A DNA stretch of 8,023 nucleotides, taken from contig JASHYS010000410.1 in the NCBI GenBank assembly GCA_030042915.1, forward strand, positions 1 to 8,023, given 5' to 3'. Below the pieces are notes generated by a model, which saw only the letters and a program-made list of their open reading frames with translations, had not been told where the DNA came from and made no database searches. Numbering within the stretch: the first letter of the stretch is position 1; the number at the start of each line of letters is the position of its first letter. Made by a program: the position numbers and the translations under genes. Origin of the DNA: Acidobacteriaceae bacterium (GTDB lineage: Bacteria > Acidobacteriota > Terriglobia > Terriglobales > Acidobacteriaceae). This document shows positions 1 to 5,649 of the stretch, piece after piece.

Positions 1-184
1 CGGAAAGTACTTTGTGTACAAAGTTGTCGGCGACGAATTGAAGCGAACTTCCATCACGATTGGAGCTGCTACCATGACCGAAGTTCCCATCCTTTCCGGA
101 TTGGAAGAGGGCGACATAGTTGCCACCGGTAGCACCACCGGGCAGTCGTTGCAAGAGGGCATACCCATCAAGGTGGTGCAATGA
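1..184 (+). CDS. HlyD/RND-type efflux periplasmic adaptor subunit, C-terminal 60 residues (partial)
   Basis: This is an open frame from the window edge to a TGA at 182-184. The visible 60 residues contain VYKVVGDELKRTSITIGAA followed by ILSGLEEGDIVATG and end in IPIKVVQ. That is the pattern of the membrane-proximal beta domain at the end of periplasmic adaptor (membrane fusion) proteins: 'V..G.K...V.iG......EIlsGLk.GD.Vv..G'. Such adaptors sit in the periplasm and join an inner-membrane pump (RND or MacB-type ABC) to a TolC-like channel. A TolC-family gene two positions downstream fits this role. The stop overlaps the next start as ATGA, so translation of the two is probably coupled. The pump class and the substrate cannot be told from this fragment. 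Confidence 0.8.
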   Translation, partial: GKYFVYKVVGDELKRTSITIGAATMTEVPILSGLEEGDIVATGSTTGQSLQEGIPIKVVQ

Positions 185-1173
185 GGCGCTTGCCCGCAGC
201 GTTGCTCGCGCTGACGGCGGTTGGCCTGGCGGCAGCCGCTGCGCAGCAGGCATGCGCGCAGATTGCGGCGGCTACACTCACCCAGGCGAACACTGAATTG
301 CAGAACGGCCAGGCCGATCAGGCCATCGCCCTGCTGTCGTCGCTGCCCACCTCGGGCACGGGAGCAGATGAGGCGCAGAACCTTTTGTGTCGCGTGCGAT
401 TCACGCTGCAGCAGTGGACCCAGGCCGCAAGCGAGTGCCAGCAGGCCGTGAATCTGAACAACAAGAACTCCGACTACTACATGTGGCTGGGCCGCGTTCT
501 GGGCCAGGTGGCAAGCCATGCATCGATTTTGTCGGCATACGGCGATGCCAAGAAGTCGCTTGCCGCGATGCAATCGGCAGTGCAACTCAACCCCAAAAAC
601 GGCCCGGCGCTTTCTGACTTGGGCGATTATTATGCGCAGGCGCCAAGCATCGCGGGCGGCGGAGTGGACAAGGCCAACGCGATCGCATCGCAACTGGACA
701 AGGTGGATGCCGTGAGAGCTGCGCAGTTGCGCGGCGATATCGCCATGGCCCAAAAAAACTACACCACGGCGGAGCAGCAATACCGCCTGGCAGTGACAAC
801 GGCCAAGCATCCTGCTCACGAGTGGACAGTGCTGGCGGCGTTCTACAAGGCGCGGCAGGAATACTCCGACATGGAATCGGCCATCCAGAGCTGCGTGAAT
901 GCCGAAGCGCAGGACAAATCCACGGGCTACCCTCTCTACGACGGCGCCGGCGTGCTGACTGAAGCCAAGCAGGACCCGCAGGAGGCAGAGCAAATGCTTG
1001 CAAATTATCTTGCGGGCTCGCAAAAGAGCGAGGAGGCGCCTGCCTTTATTGCTTACGCTCGCCTGGCGAATTTGAAGAAACAGCTGGGGGATGCCGCGGG
1101 AGCGCAACAGGCTCTGAATGCCGCCGCTGCGCTGGCTCGCGAATATAATCCTCCGAAGGGTTCCAAGAATTGA
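181..1173 (+). CDS. Secreted tetratricopeptide-repeat protein in efflux operon
   Basis: The 330-aa protein opens with a signal peptide (residues 1 to about 26: MRR, a long Ala/Leu core, then an A-C-A cleavage site before Q27), so it should be periplasmic. The rest is helical repeats of TPR/Sel1-like spacing: about 32-95 (QANTELQNGQADQAIALL and the W79 to A89 helix), about 92-150 (YYMWLGRVLGQ, then AMQSAVQLNPKNGPALSDLGDYY), about 182-205 (RGDIAMAQKNYTTAEQQYRLA), and a last pair at 287-320. A Gly-rich turn, APSIAGGGVDKA (154-165), recurs in a family of bacterial periplasmic TPR proteins. ATG 181 overlaps the adaptor stop (ATGA), with AAGGTGG at 170-176 as a modest Shine-Dalgarno. It lies between the adaptor and TolC genes, so a scaffold or assembly role for the efflux complex is plausible. 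This is inference; no enzyme motif is seen. Confidence 0.82.
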   Translation: MRRLPAALLALTAVGLAAAAAQQACAQIAAATLTQANTELQNGQADQAIALLSSLPTSGTGADEAQNLLCRVRFTLQQWTQAASECQQAVNLNNKNSDYYMWLGRVLGQVASHASILSAYGDAKKSLAAMQSAVQLNPKNGPALSDLGDYYAQAPSIAGGGVDKANAIASQLDKVDAVRAAQLRGDIAMAQKNYTTAEQQYRLAVTTAKHPAHEWTVLAAFYKARQEYSDMESAIQSCVNAEAQDKSTGYPLYDGAGVLTEAKQDPQEAEQMLANYLAGSQKSEEAPAFIAYARLANLKKQLGDAAGAQQALNAAAALAREYNPPKGSKN

Positions 1174-2531
1174 CCTTCAACGCGCACCGAATGACGGCAA
1201 AAGAATCGCGCTCGATCTGCGCGCCGGCGCTGGCGGTCATCGCGCTGGTGGGGTCGTCCACCCTGGCCGCGGCGCAGGTCTCGCTCACGACCGTGGTCGA
1301 GCTCGCGCAGCAGAATAGCTCCTCGGTGCGCTTAGCTCAGGCCGACGTGCAAAAGGCCCTATCACTGTGGGGGCAGAGCCGCGACGCATTTATTCCTTCG
1401 GTTTCCTTCGGCTCGGGTTTGCCGGCGTTTCGTGAAGTCGGATTTACAGGCTCGCTGCCTTCGATTTGGGATAGCACTGTGCAGTCGATGGTCTTCAGCT
1501 TGCCCCAGATCCAATACATCCACGCCGCGCGCGCCGGAGTACAGTCAGCGCAGTTCGCGCTGAAAGACGCAGAGCAGCAGGCGGCACTCGACGCCTCCAG
1601 TGCCTACATCGAGTTCGACACCGTCGACAGAGAACTTGAAGCTGCGCACCAGCAGGAGGAGGCTGCGGGACACCTGGTGGGAATCGAGCAAAAGCGCGCC
1701 GAAGCCGGAGTGGATCCATTGAGCACGCTGCTGCAGGCGCAGTTGACCGCGGCGCAGGCCAAGCTGAATCGCCTGCACCTTGAAGCGCGCGCGGCCATAC
1801 TCGCCAAGCAGCTTGCCACCCTGACAGGCTTGCCGGTCGGCTCCATCCGGCCCGACCACGCGAGCATCCCTGAAATTCCCGCCGTCACCGGCGATCGGGC
1901 TGCTGCTCCGGTACCCGGCGTACAGGCGGCGCAAGCGGCCGCGCTCTCGAGCGAGCGCGTGGCACTGGGTGACCGGCAGCGTCTCTGGCTGCTGCCGGAA
2001 ATCGGCTTCGGGGCTCAATACAACCGCAATACCACGCTGCTCAACAGCATTGGACAGTACTTTGCCAAGCCGCTTCCGGCGGATAACTTCAGCACCGGAT
2101 TCTCCATCCGGGTCCATATCCTCGATGTGGGCCTTCACGCGAAGTCGAGAGAGTCGGCAGCCGAGGCCCTGCGAGCTAAGGTCGAAGCCGAGCAGGCACA
2201 ACAGCAAGACGACCTGGAGATCACGCAAATCACCGCCAGCCTGCGCGAACTGGATGCGCAAGCCGAGGTGGCCAGCCTGAAGCAGCAGATCTCGGCTGAA
2301 CAGTTGAAGAGCGTGCAAGCGCAAATGCAGTCGGGGAACGGCGCCGGCGTCGCGCCCGGCGCGCCGCCGCAACCTTCTCCCGCCGCAGAGCAGCAGGCCC
2401 TTATCGATGAGCGGCAAAAATTTATGGAGGCGCTCGATGCCGGCTTCGACCTGAGCAAAGCGCGCCTCAATCTGCTGCGCGCCCTGGGCCACATGCAGGA
2501 TTGGCTCGACGAGCTGCACCCGAAGCACTAG
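1170..2531 (+). CDS. TolC-family outer membrane efflux protein
   Basis: This protein has up to 453 aa and the overall layout of the OEP/TolC family. It has an N-terminal signal peptide ending near LAAAQ, a first half with long amphipathic Ala/Gln/Glu helices (about 120-225, including QQAALDASSAYIEFDTVDRELEAA and LLQAQLTAAQAKLN), an internal repeat of the beta-strand region (LPEIGFGAQYNRN, FSTGFSIRVHILDVG at 308-321), and a second coiled helical stretch (325-440) ending KARLNLLRALG. It should form a trimeric channel that takes substrate from the adaptor-pump complex to the outside. A Pro/Gly-rich insert (about 389-404) interrupts the second helical hairpin. Start choice is open. TTG 1170 overlaps the TPR stop and has AAGGG at 1156-1160, 9 nt upstream. 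In-frame ATG 1191 gives a more usual signal peptide (MTAKESRSICAP) but has no visible ribosome site. Confidence 0.85.
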   Translation: MTFNAHRMTAKESRSICAPALAVIALVGSSTLAAAQVSLTTVVELAQQNSSSVRLAQADVQKALSLWGQSRDAFIPSVSFGSGLPAFREVGFTGSLPSIWDSTVQSMVFSLPQIQYIHAARAGVQSAQFALKDAEQQAALDASSAYIEFDTVDRELEAAHQQEEAAGHLVGIEQKRAEAGVDPLSTLLQAQLTAAQAKLNRLHLEARAAILAKQLATLTGLPVGSIRPDHASIPEIPAVTGDRAAAPVPGVQAAQAAALSSERVALGDRQRLWLLPEIGFGAQYNRNTTLLNSIGQYFAKPLPADNFSTGFSIRVHILDVGLHAKSRESAAEALRAKVEAEQAQQQDDLEITQITASLRELDAQAEVASLKQQISAEQLKSVQAQMQSGNGAGVAPGAPPQPSPAAEQQALIDERQKFMEALDAGFDLSKARLNLLRALGHMQDWLDELHPKH

Positions 2532-2570
2532 CAGGCCTATCCCGGGATCGCCTTATGCAGTCACTGCTAG
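2528..2570. other. Inverted repeat spanning both stop codons of a convergent gene pair
   Basis: CTAGCAG (2528-2534) and CTGCTAG (2564-2570) are perfect 7-bp arms around a 29-base loop. Beyond a one-base bulge a further GCA/TGC can pair. The arms contain the TAG of the tolC-like gene (2529-2531) and the reverse-strand TAG of the 64-aa gene (2567-2569). The loop holds the DNA palindrome ATCCCGGGAT (2539-2548). There is no T-run on either side, so this is not a standard intrinsic terminator. It may be a weak bidirectional stop structure or chance. Confidence 0.3.
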
Positions 2571-2761
2571 TTGCGCGCCGCCAGCGCGGCTGCCGCCTTC
2601 TCGCGCGCCAGCAGCTGCGCCAGCACTTTTTCGGGGCACAAGTGCTGCGCTTCGCGCTCGTCCAGCTCTCTTTCCGTCTCGACGTGGGACGCGATGGTGA
2701 GAAAGCAGTCGAGGCAGCGCGAATTGTAGCTGCCATTCTCGTTTTGCGTACGGTTATACAT
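2567..2761 (-). CDS. Small Cys/His-rich hypothetical protein (64 aa), possible zinc site
   Basis: The product is a 64-aa soluble protein with no signal peptide or membrane segment. Its core reads YNSRCLDCFLTIA, then an acidic stretch (HVETERELDEREAQ), then HLCPEKVLAQLLA and an Ala-rich tail. C16 and C19 form a CxxC. H40 and C42 form an HxC, and H26 lies between them, so one zinc ion could be held by C16, C19, H40 and C42 (inference). The pattern 'YNS+CLDC...VETE.EL...E..H.CPEK.L.QLL' resembles small hypothetical proteins I associate with acidobacterial genomes, which supports a real gene rather than a shadow. The ATG at 2761 is the only usual start codon after the upstream in-frame stop. No good Shine-Dalgarno is seen. 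It may be transcribed alone or after the WYL regulator gene, which ends 68 bp upstream on the same strand. Function unknown. Confidence 0.62.
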   Translation of the reverse strand: MYNRTQNENGSYNSRCLDCFLTIASHVETERELDEREAQHLCPEKVLAQLLAREKAAAALAARN

Positions 2762-2781
2762 AGGGCTAAGGGGAAAATACT

Positions 2782-2793
2782 CTACGATCGTAG
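2782..2793. promoter_or_regulatory. Perfect 12-bp palindrome upstream of the 64-aa gene
   Basis: CTACGATCGTAG is self-complementary. It lies 20 bp before the start codon of the 64-aa gene, in the 68-bp gap after the WYL regulator gene. Position and symmetry fit an operator for a dimeric regulator, but no convincing -35/-10 pair could be placed around it, so the role is open. Confidence 0.3.
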
Positions 2794-2829
2794 CCGCAGT
2801 GTGAATTCTTCAGCCGTGACTCGTGTCAC

Positions 2830-3852
2830 CTAGGGATGTTCACGCGCAGGCGATCTTCGCCGGCTGCCTTTGCCGGAATGATCGGCCGCAGGCTTTTCGA
2901 CGTGTGCATCCGCTGCCTGCAAGGCTTGCCGCGCAAGCTCGCGGAACGTCTTCCGCAATTCTTTCGGGGCGCGAATCACAATCTTGCGGCCCATACTCAA
3001 AAGCATGGCCGCAAACATCTCCAGCCGGTCGCGCCCACAGCGCACGCGCGTGCCGCCGTTTTCGGCTTCCAACGCCACCCTCCACGGCATCATGCCCTGC
3101 TGCGCCTCTTCAACCGGCATATCGATCCACACGTCGATCTGGTACTGCGACTGCACAAAAGGCATGTTCTCGCGCATGTAATGCCGCGCGTCGAACTCCT
3201 TGGGCCGCCGGAAGCGGCCGACCGCGATCTCGAGATTGGATACCCGATCGAGCCGGAACGTACGCATCGCCTGGCGCGTGAGGCAATAGCCGATCAAGTA
3301 CCAGCGGCCGTCAGTGTGCATCAGCGCATATGGCTCAATCTGGCGCCGCGAAACGGCGCCTTCGTGCGATCGGTAATCGAACCTTACGCGCTTGGCCGTG
3401 CGAATGGCCGATGCCGCCCTAATCAAGGACTCCACAGACGTGGTCACCACCCAGGGGCCCGGCTCGATGGCCACGACATCGTCGACGGTCTGCAGGCTCT
3501 CGCGCAATCCTTCAGGCAACACCCGGCGCAGTTTCTCGAGAGCGCCCTCGGTAGCCGGAGCAAATGCCGAAAGCCCTACCTGCCGCAGCGAATTGAGTCC
3601 CAGCGAGAGCGCGAACGCTTCCTCGTTTGTCAGCAGCAGCGGCGGCAGGCGAAAACCGGGCTTCAGTCGGTAAGCGCCGCCCACGCCTCGCGACGATTCG
3701 ACGGGAATGTTCAGGTCTTTGAGCCGTACGACGTATCGCTGCACCGTGCGCAGATCCACTTCCAGCCGCTCGGCAAGCTCGGCTCCGGTGACGGAGTCGC
3801 GCGCCTGCAGCAGCTCAAGCACCGTCAGCACGCGCATCACGGGGTCGTACAT
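2830..3852 (-). CDS. YafY-like HTH/WYL-domain transcriptional regulator
   Basis: The 340-aa protein has the usual length and order for this family. An N-terminal winged helix covers residues 1-62 (MRVLTVLELLQARDSVTGAELAERLEVDLRTVQRYVVRL core, then the wing GVGGAYRLKPGFRLPPL). A linker follows, then a WYL domain with EPYALMHTDGRWYLIGYC (W184-Y185-L186) and the conserved FRLDRVSNLEI (199-209). A C-terminal WCX-like region (about 235-310) follows, and the tail (315-340) is basic and probably disordered. WYL domains bind ligands such as nucleic acid or nucleotides and switch DNA binding. Relatives commonly sit next to DinB-fold or glyoxalase-like genes. Here the neighbour is a divergent DinB-family gene sharing a 95-bp spacer with a strong dyad, so local control and autoregulation are likely (inference). 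AGGA lies 11 nt before ATG 3852, a weak ribosome site. Confidence 0.9.
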   Translation of the reverse strand: MYDPVMRVLTVLELLQARDSVTGAELAERLEVDLRTVQRYVVRLKDLNIPVESSRGVGGAYRLKPGFRLPPLLLTNEEAFALSLGLNSLRQVGLSAFAPATEGALEKLRRVLPEGLRESLQTVDDVVAIEPGPWVVTTSVESLIRAASAIRTAKRVRFDYRSHEGAVSRRQIEPYALMHTDGRWYLIGYCLTRQAMRTFRLDRVSNLEIAVGRFRRPKEFDARHYMRENMPFVQSQYQIDVWIDMPVEEAQQGMMPWRVALEAENGGTRVRCGRDRLEMFAAMLLSMGRKIVIRAPKELRKTFRELARQALQAADAHVEKPAADHSGKGSRRRSPAREHP

Positions 3853-3872
3853 GGCGATTTCTATCCTGAATT

Positions 3873-3901
3873 CAATTTACGACAAGTCCTGTCGGGAATT
3901 G
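3873..3901. promoter_or_regulatory. Likely operator of the WYL regulator: 29-bp interrupted dyad
   Basis: The two 12-base arms read CAATT-TA-CGACA and TGTCG-GG-AATTG around a 5-base centre (AGTCC). Ten of twelve positions are complementary; only the middle two bases fail. The site lies in the 95-bp spacer between the divergent WYL and DinB genes, 21 bp from the WYL start and 47 bp from the DinB start. It also contains a possible minus-strand -35 (TTGTCG) that is 16 bp from TAGAAA before the WYL gene. Control of both genes by the WYL protein is inferred from location and symmetry. Confidence 0.55.
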
Positions 3902-3937
3902 GCGCTAATGTAGTTTTTGAACCCGATCAGGGTACAC

Positions 3938-3942
3938 GGAGG
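3938..3942 (+). promoter_or_regulatory. Ribosome binding site of the DinB-family gene
   Basis: GGAGG lies five bases before ATG 3948. It is one of the strongest Shine-Dalgarno matches in the window and fixes the DinB-family start. Confidence 0.75.
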
Positions 3943-3947
3943 TTGAA

Positions 3948-4427
3948 ATGACAACTGCAACGGCACAGGTAAACGCACTCAGCGCCGAAGACGTATTGAA
4001 GCATTGGCAAGGGCATCGCGCCCTCACCCGCCGCACCATCGAAGCATTCCCTGAAGACAAGCTCTTCAGCTTCTCCGTGGGCGGCATGCGCCCCTTTTCC
4101 GAGCTGGCTTGGGAGTTCATCCGCATGGCCGTCCCGATTGTCGAAGGGGTCGCCTCTGGTCATTGGGAGGAATACGCCGGCCCCAAGCCCACCACCAAGG
4201 CCGAACTGCTGGCCCTCTGGGACCGGCAGACCCGAGAGATCAACGAGAGATTTCCCGCCATTCCTGCGCACCGTTTTACCGAGATCGACAAAGCGTTCGG
4301 CCAATGGGAGGGAGCGGGGATCCAGACGATTCAGTACGCCGTCGACAACGAGATCCACCATCGCGGCCAGGGATATGTCTACCTGCGCGCCCTGGGCATT
4401 GAGCCTCCGCACTTTTGGGAGCGCTAA
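3948..4427 (+). CDS. DinB-family four-helix bundle protein
   Basis: The 159-aa protein is cytoplasmic, with the length and helix spacing of the DinB/YfiT superfamily. The N-terminal helix carries WQGHRALTRRTIEAFPEDKLFSF split by short turns. This is followed by GGMRPFSELAWEFIRMAVPIVEGV (45-68), a helix near 84-102, and the C-terminal hallmark NEIHHRGQGYVYLRALGIEPP (134-154). H137 and H138 lie in the motif that supplies metal ligands in DinB proteins. The third ligand usually comes from a His in the second helix. Here that helix reads SELAWEFIRM, with Glu where an H is common, so the site is altered, absent or uses Glu. Members include thiol- (mycothiol/bacillithiol-) dependent transferases and many of unknown role. 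Despite the family name there is no evidence for DNA repair. It is divergent from, and probably controlled by, the WYL regulator. Confidence 0.87.
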   Translation: MTTATAQVNALSAEDVLKHWQGHRALTRRTIEAFPEDKLFSFSVGGMRPFSELAWEFIRMAVPIVEGVASGHWEEYAGPKPTTKAELLALWDRQTREINERFPAIPAHRFTEIDKAFGQWEGAGIQTIQYAVDNEIHHRGQGYVYLRALGIEPPHFWER

Positions 4428-4461
4428 GTTCTCAAGAACGATTCAAGCCCGAAATGCGATG

Positions 4462-4504
4462 CTCCACTCCTGACGCGAATCTCATTTTCGCGGATGGGGT
4501 GGAG
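4462..4504. other. Two-stage hairpin between convergent genes
   Basis: CTCCACTCC (4462-4470) pairs with GGGGTGGAG (4496-4504), nine pairs with one T-G wobble on the + strand. After a 3x3 internal loop, CGCGAA (4474-4479) pairs perfectly with TTCGCG (4487-4492) around a 7-base loop. The structure lies in the 104-bp gap where the DinB gene and the eut-operon 99-aa gene converge. There is no clear T-run after it on either strand, so it may end or protect both messages by structure alone (inference). Confidence 0.45.
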
Positions 4505-4531
4505 ATCCGTTTCCTGGGGGACAGCCGAAGC

Positions 4532-4831
4532 TCAGTACGCCGGAGCTCCCACATTCTCCCACTGGTCGGGATGGCGCCGGAGATACCAGCACGGCGTTTC
4601 GCCGCCATGGGGAAACAGGGCCACGTCGCAGGCGACGTTGGCCGTGCCCAGAAGGTCGTACTCAGTCTTCTGCCCCTTGAGGGGAATCGACATAAACTGG
4701 CTCACGGTCACGCTCGATTGCGGCGACTTGCGGAGCACATAAACTGTCCAATCGACTGCAAAGGCCACCAGCAGCAACGCCGCCAATCCACCCACAACGC
4801 GTAGGAGCCAAACGGCCAGCCAGCGCATCAT
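4532..4831 (-). CDS. Small single-pass membrane protein downstream of eutBC (99 aa, function unknown)
   Basis: The first 33 residues form one strong membrane helix (MMRWLAVWLLRVVGGLAALLLVAFAVDWTVYVL), either an anchor or an uncleaved signal. The rest is a 65-residue soluble tail containing VTVSQFMSIPLKGQKTEYDLLG, an Ala/Cys stretch with C68, and the striking ETPCWYLRRHPDQWENV (78-94, C81). With RVV and RK flanks on both sides of the helix, topology is unclear. The tail recalls small hypothetical proteins seen in Acidobacteriota, from memory only. AGGGAG (4840-4845 on the minus strand) lies eight bases before the first ATG, a good ribosome site. The gene begins 53 bp after the eutC stop on the same strand and is probably in the eut transcript. 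A link to ethanolamine breakdown is inferred only from position. The second ATG, one codon on, is an alternative start. Confidence 0.7.
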   Translation of the reverse strand: MMRWLAVWLLRVVGGLAALLLVAFAVDWTVYVLRKSPQSSVTVSQFMSIPLKGQKTEYDLLGTANVACDVALFPHGGETPCWYLRRHPDQWENVGAPAY

Positions 4832-4846
4832 CGTTCTTTCTCCCTG

Positions 4847-4873
4847 CGGGCTGGAGCGGAGTTCTTCAGCCCG
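4847..4873 (-). other. Hairpin between eutC and the 99-aa gene
   Basis: CGGGCTG (4847-4853) and CAGCCCG (4867-4873) are perfect 7-bp arms with a 13-base loop in the 53-bp eutC to 99-aa gene gap. One arm ends two bases from the AGGGAG ribosome site of the 99-aa gene. No T-run follows on the minus strand, so an mRNA stability or translation effect is more likely than termination (inference). Confidence 0.35.
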
Positions 4874-4884
4874 ATTTGCCGGCC

Positions 4885-5649
4885 TTACTGGTTGAGCGCC
4901 ACGCCGGTCAGCTTGCGCCCGCGCGCTTCAGTCAGGATAAATGCCAGTTGCGCCGCGGCCTGCGGGAGAGGCAATCCCTCCGGGCGAATATTCGAAATGC
5001 AGTTGCGCTCGGCGTCGGTACTGCCCGGACGCGGATTCCATGTGAGGTAGGCGCCGAGCGAGTCTGGCGAGCTCAGTCCCGGCCGCTCGCCAATCAGCAC
5101 CGCAGCTAACTGGCTCGCGAGCGTAGCGCCGATCTCGTCCCCGATGGCCACGCGTCCCTGCTCCACCACGCAGAGCGGCGCCAGCCTCCATCCCTCGAGC
5201 CGCGGCAGCAATTCAGCCAGCAGCGGCGCCGCGTGCCGCTCCGCTGCCAGCGCCGAAAGCCCGTCCGCAACAACCAACACCAGATCATATACGCCAGCTC
5301 GCGCGTGCTCCGCCAGCAGTCTCCGGCTCGCCTCGTCGAGCTGCCGTCCCAGGTCGGGCCGCCGCAAGTAGGTCACGCGATCGGTCGCGGCCGAGTGCAA
5401 ACGCAGCACCTCGAAGTCCGGGAGCCCGGGGCCGGCCAGCCTGCGCAGGGTCCCGGCCAGCGCCGCGCTTTCGAGCCGCGCATGCACGGCGTCGCGCGCC
5501 TGCGCGTGGCAGCGCTGAAAGTCGAGCAGATCGCGCGTCTCAAGGCTCACTCCCGTGCGCCCCAGCGCCACCCGCGCCGGAGTCAGCGCGCGCAGCCGCG
5601 CGGCCCATGCGGGCGCCGTCTCCGCAGCCGGCCGCATCAGATCGCTCAT
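4885..5649 (-). CDS. eutC: Ethanolamine ammonia-lyase small (light) subunit
   Basis: EutC pairs with EutB to form the adenosylcobalamin-dependent enzyme that turns ethanolamine into acetaldehyde and ammonia. The 254-aa length is close to that of non-enteric EutC; E. coli EutC is longer at its N-terminus. Family hallmarks are in order: VADGLSA (127-133), GRVAIGDEIG (165-174), the GERPGLSSPDSLGAYLTWNPR run (187-207), and STDAERNCISNIRPEGLP (210-227), which contributes to the cobalamin-binding face. The end, KLTGVALN, is also typical. ATG 5649 overlaps the eutB stop as ATGA with only a weak AAGG upstream, so translational coupling to eutB is likely and gives matched subunit amounts. No truncation is seen; the family hallmarks looked for are all present. 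Confidence 0.96.
   Translation of the reverse strand: MSDLMRPAAETAPAWAARLRALTPARVALGRTGVSLETRDLLDFQRCHAQARDAVHARLESAALAGTLRRLAGPGLPDFEVLRLHSAATDRVTYLRRPDLGRQLDEASRRLLAEHARAGVYDLVLVVADGLSALAAERHAAPLLAELLPRLEGWRLAPLCVVEQGRVAIGDEIGATLASQLAAVLIGERPGLSSPDSLGAYLTWNPRPGSTDAERNCISNIRPEGLPLPQAAAQLAFILTEARGRKLTGVALNQ

Noticed and set aside
1545..2528. Minus-strand open frame (327 codons) opposite the TolC-like gene
   Set aside because: Antisense shadow: Leu/Arg/Gln-rich product without family motifs, while the + strand frame has a signal peptide and TolC layout.
2816..2829. GTGAC-TCGT-GTCAC inverted repeat after the WYL gene as a terminator
   Set aside because: Five-bp arms with no T-run are too weak to call a terminator.
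2836..3951. Long + strand open frame (371 codons) opposite the WYL regulator gene
   Set aside because: It mirrors the clearly recognisable WYL-domain gene. Its product is rich in Arg, His and Gln with no domain pattern, as expected for an antisense shadow in GC-rich DNA.
4415..4804. + strand open frame of 129 codons running from the DinB end across the 99-aa gene
   Set aside because: No ribosome site and no recognisable product; it overlaps the minus-strand gene that has a good ribosome site and a clear membrane helix.
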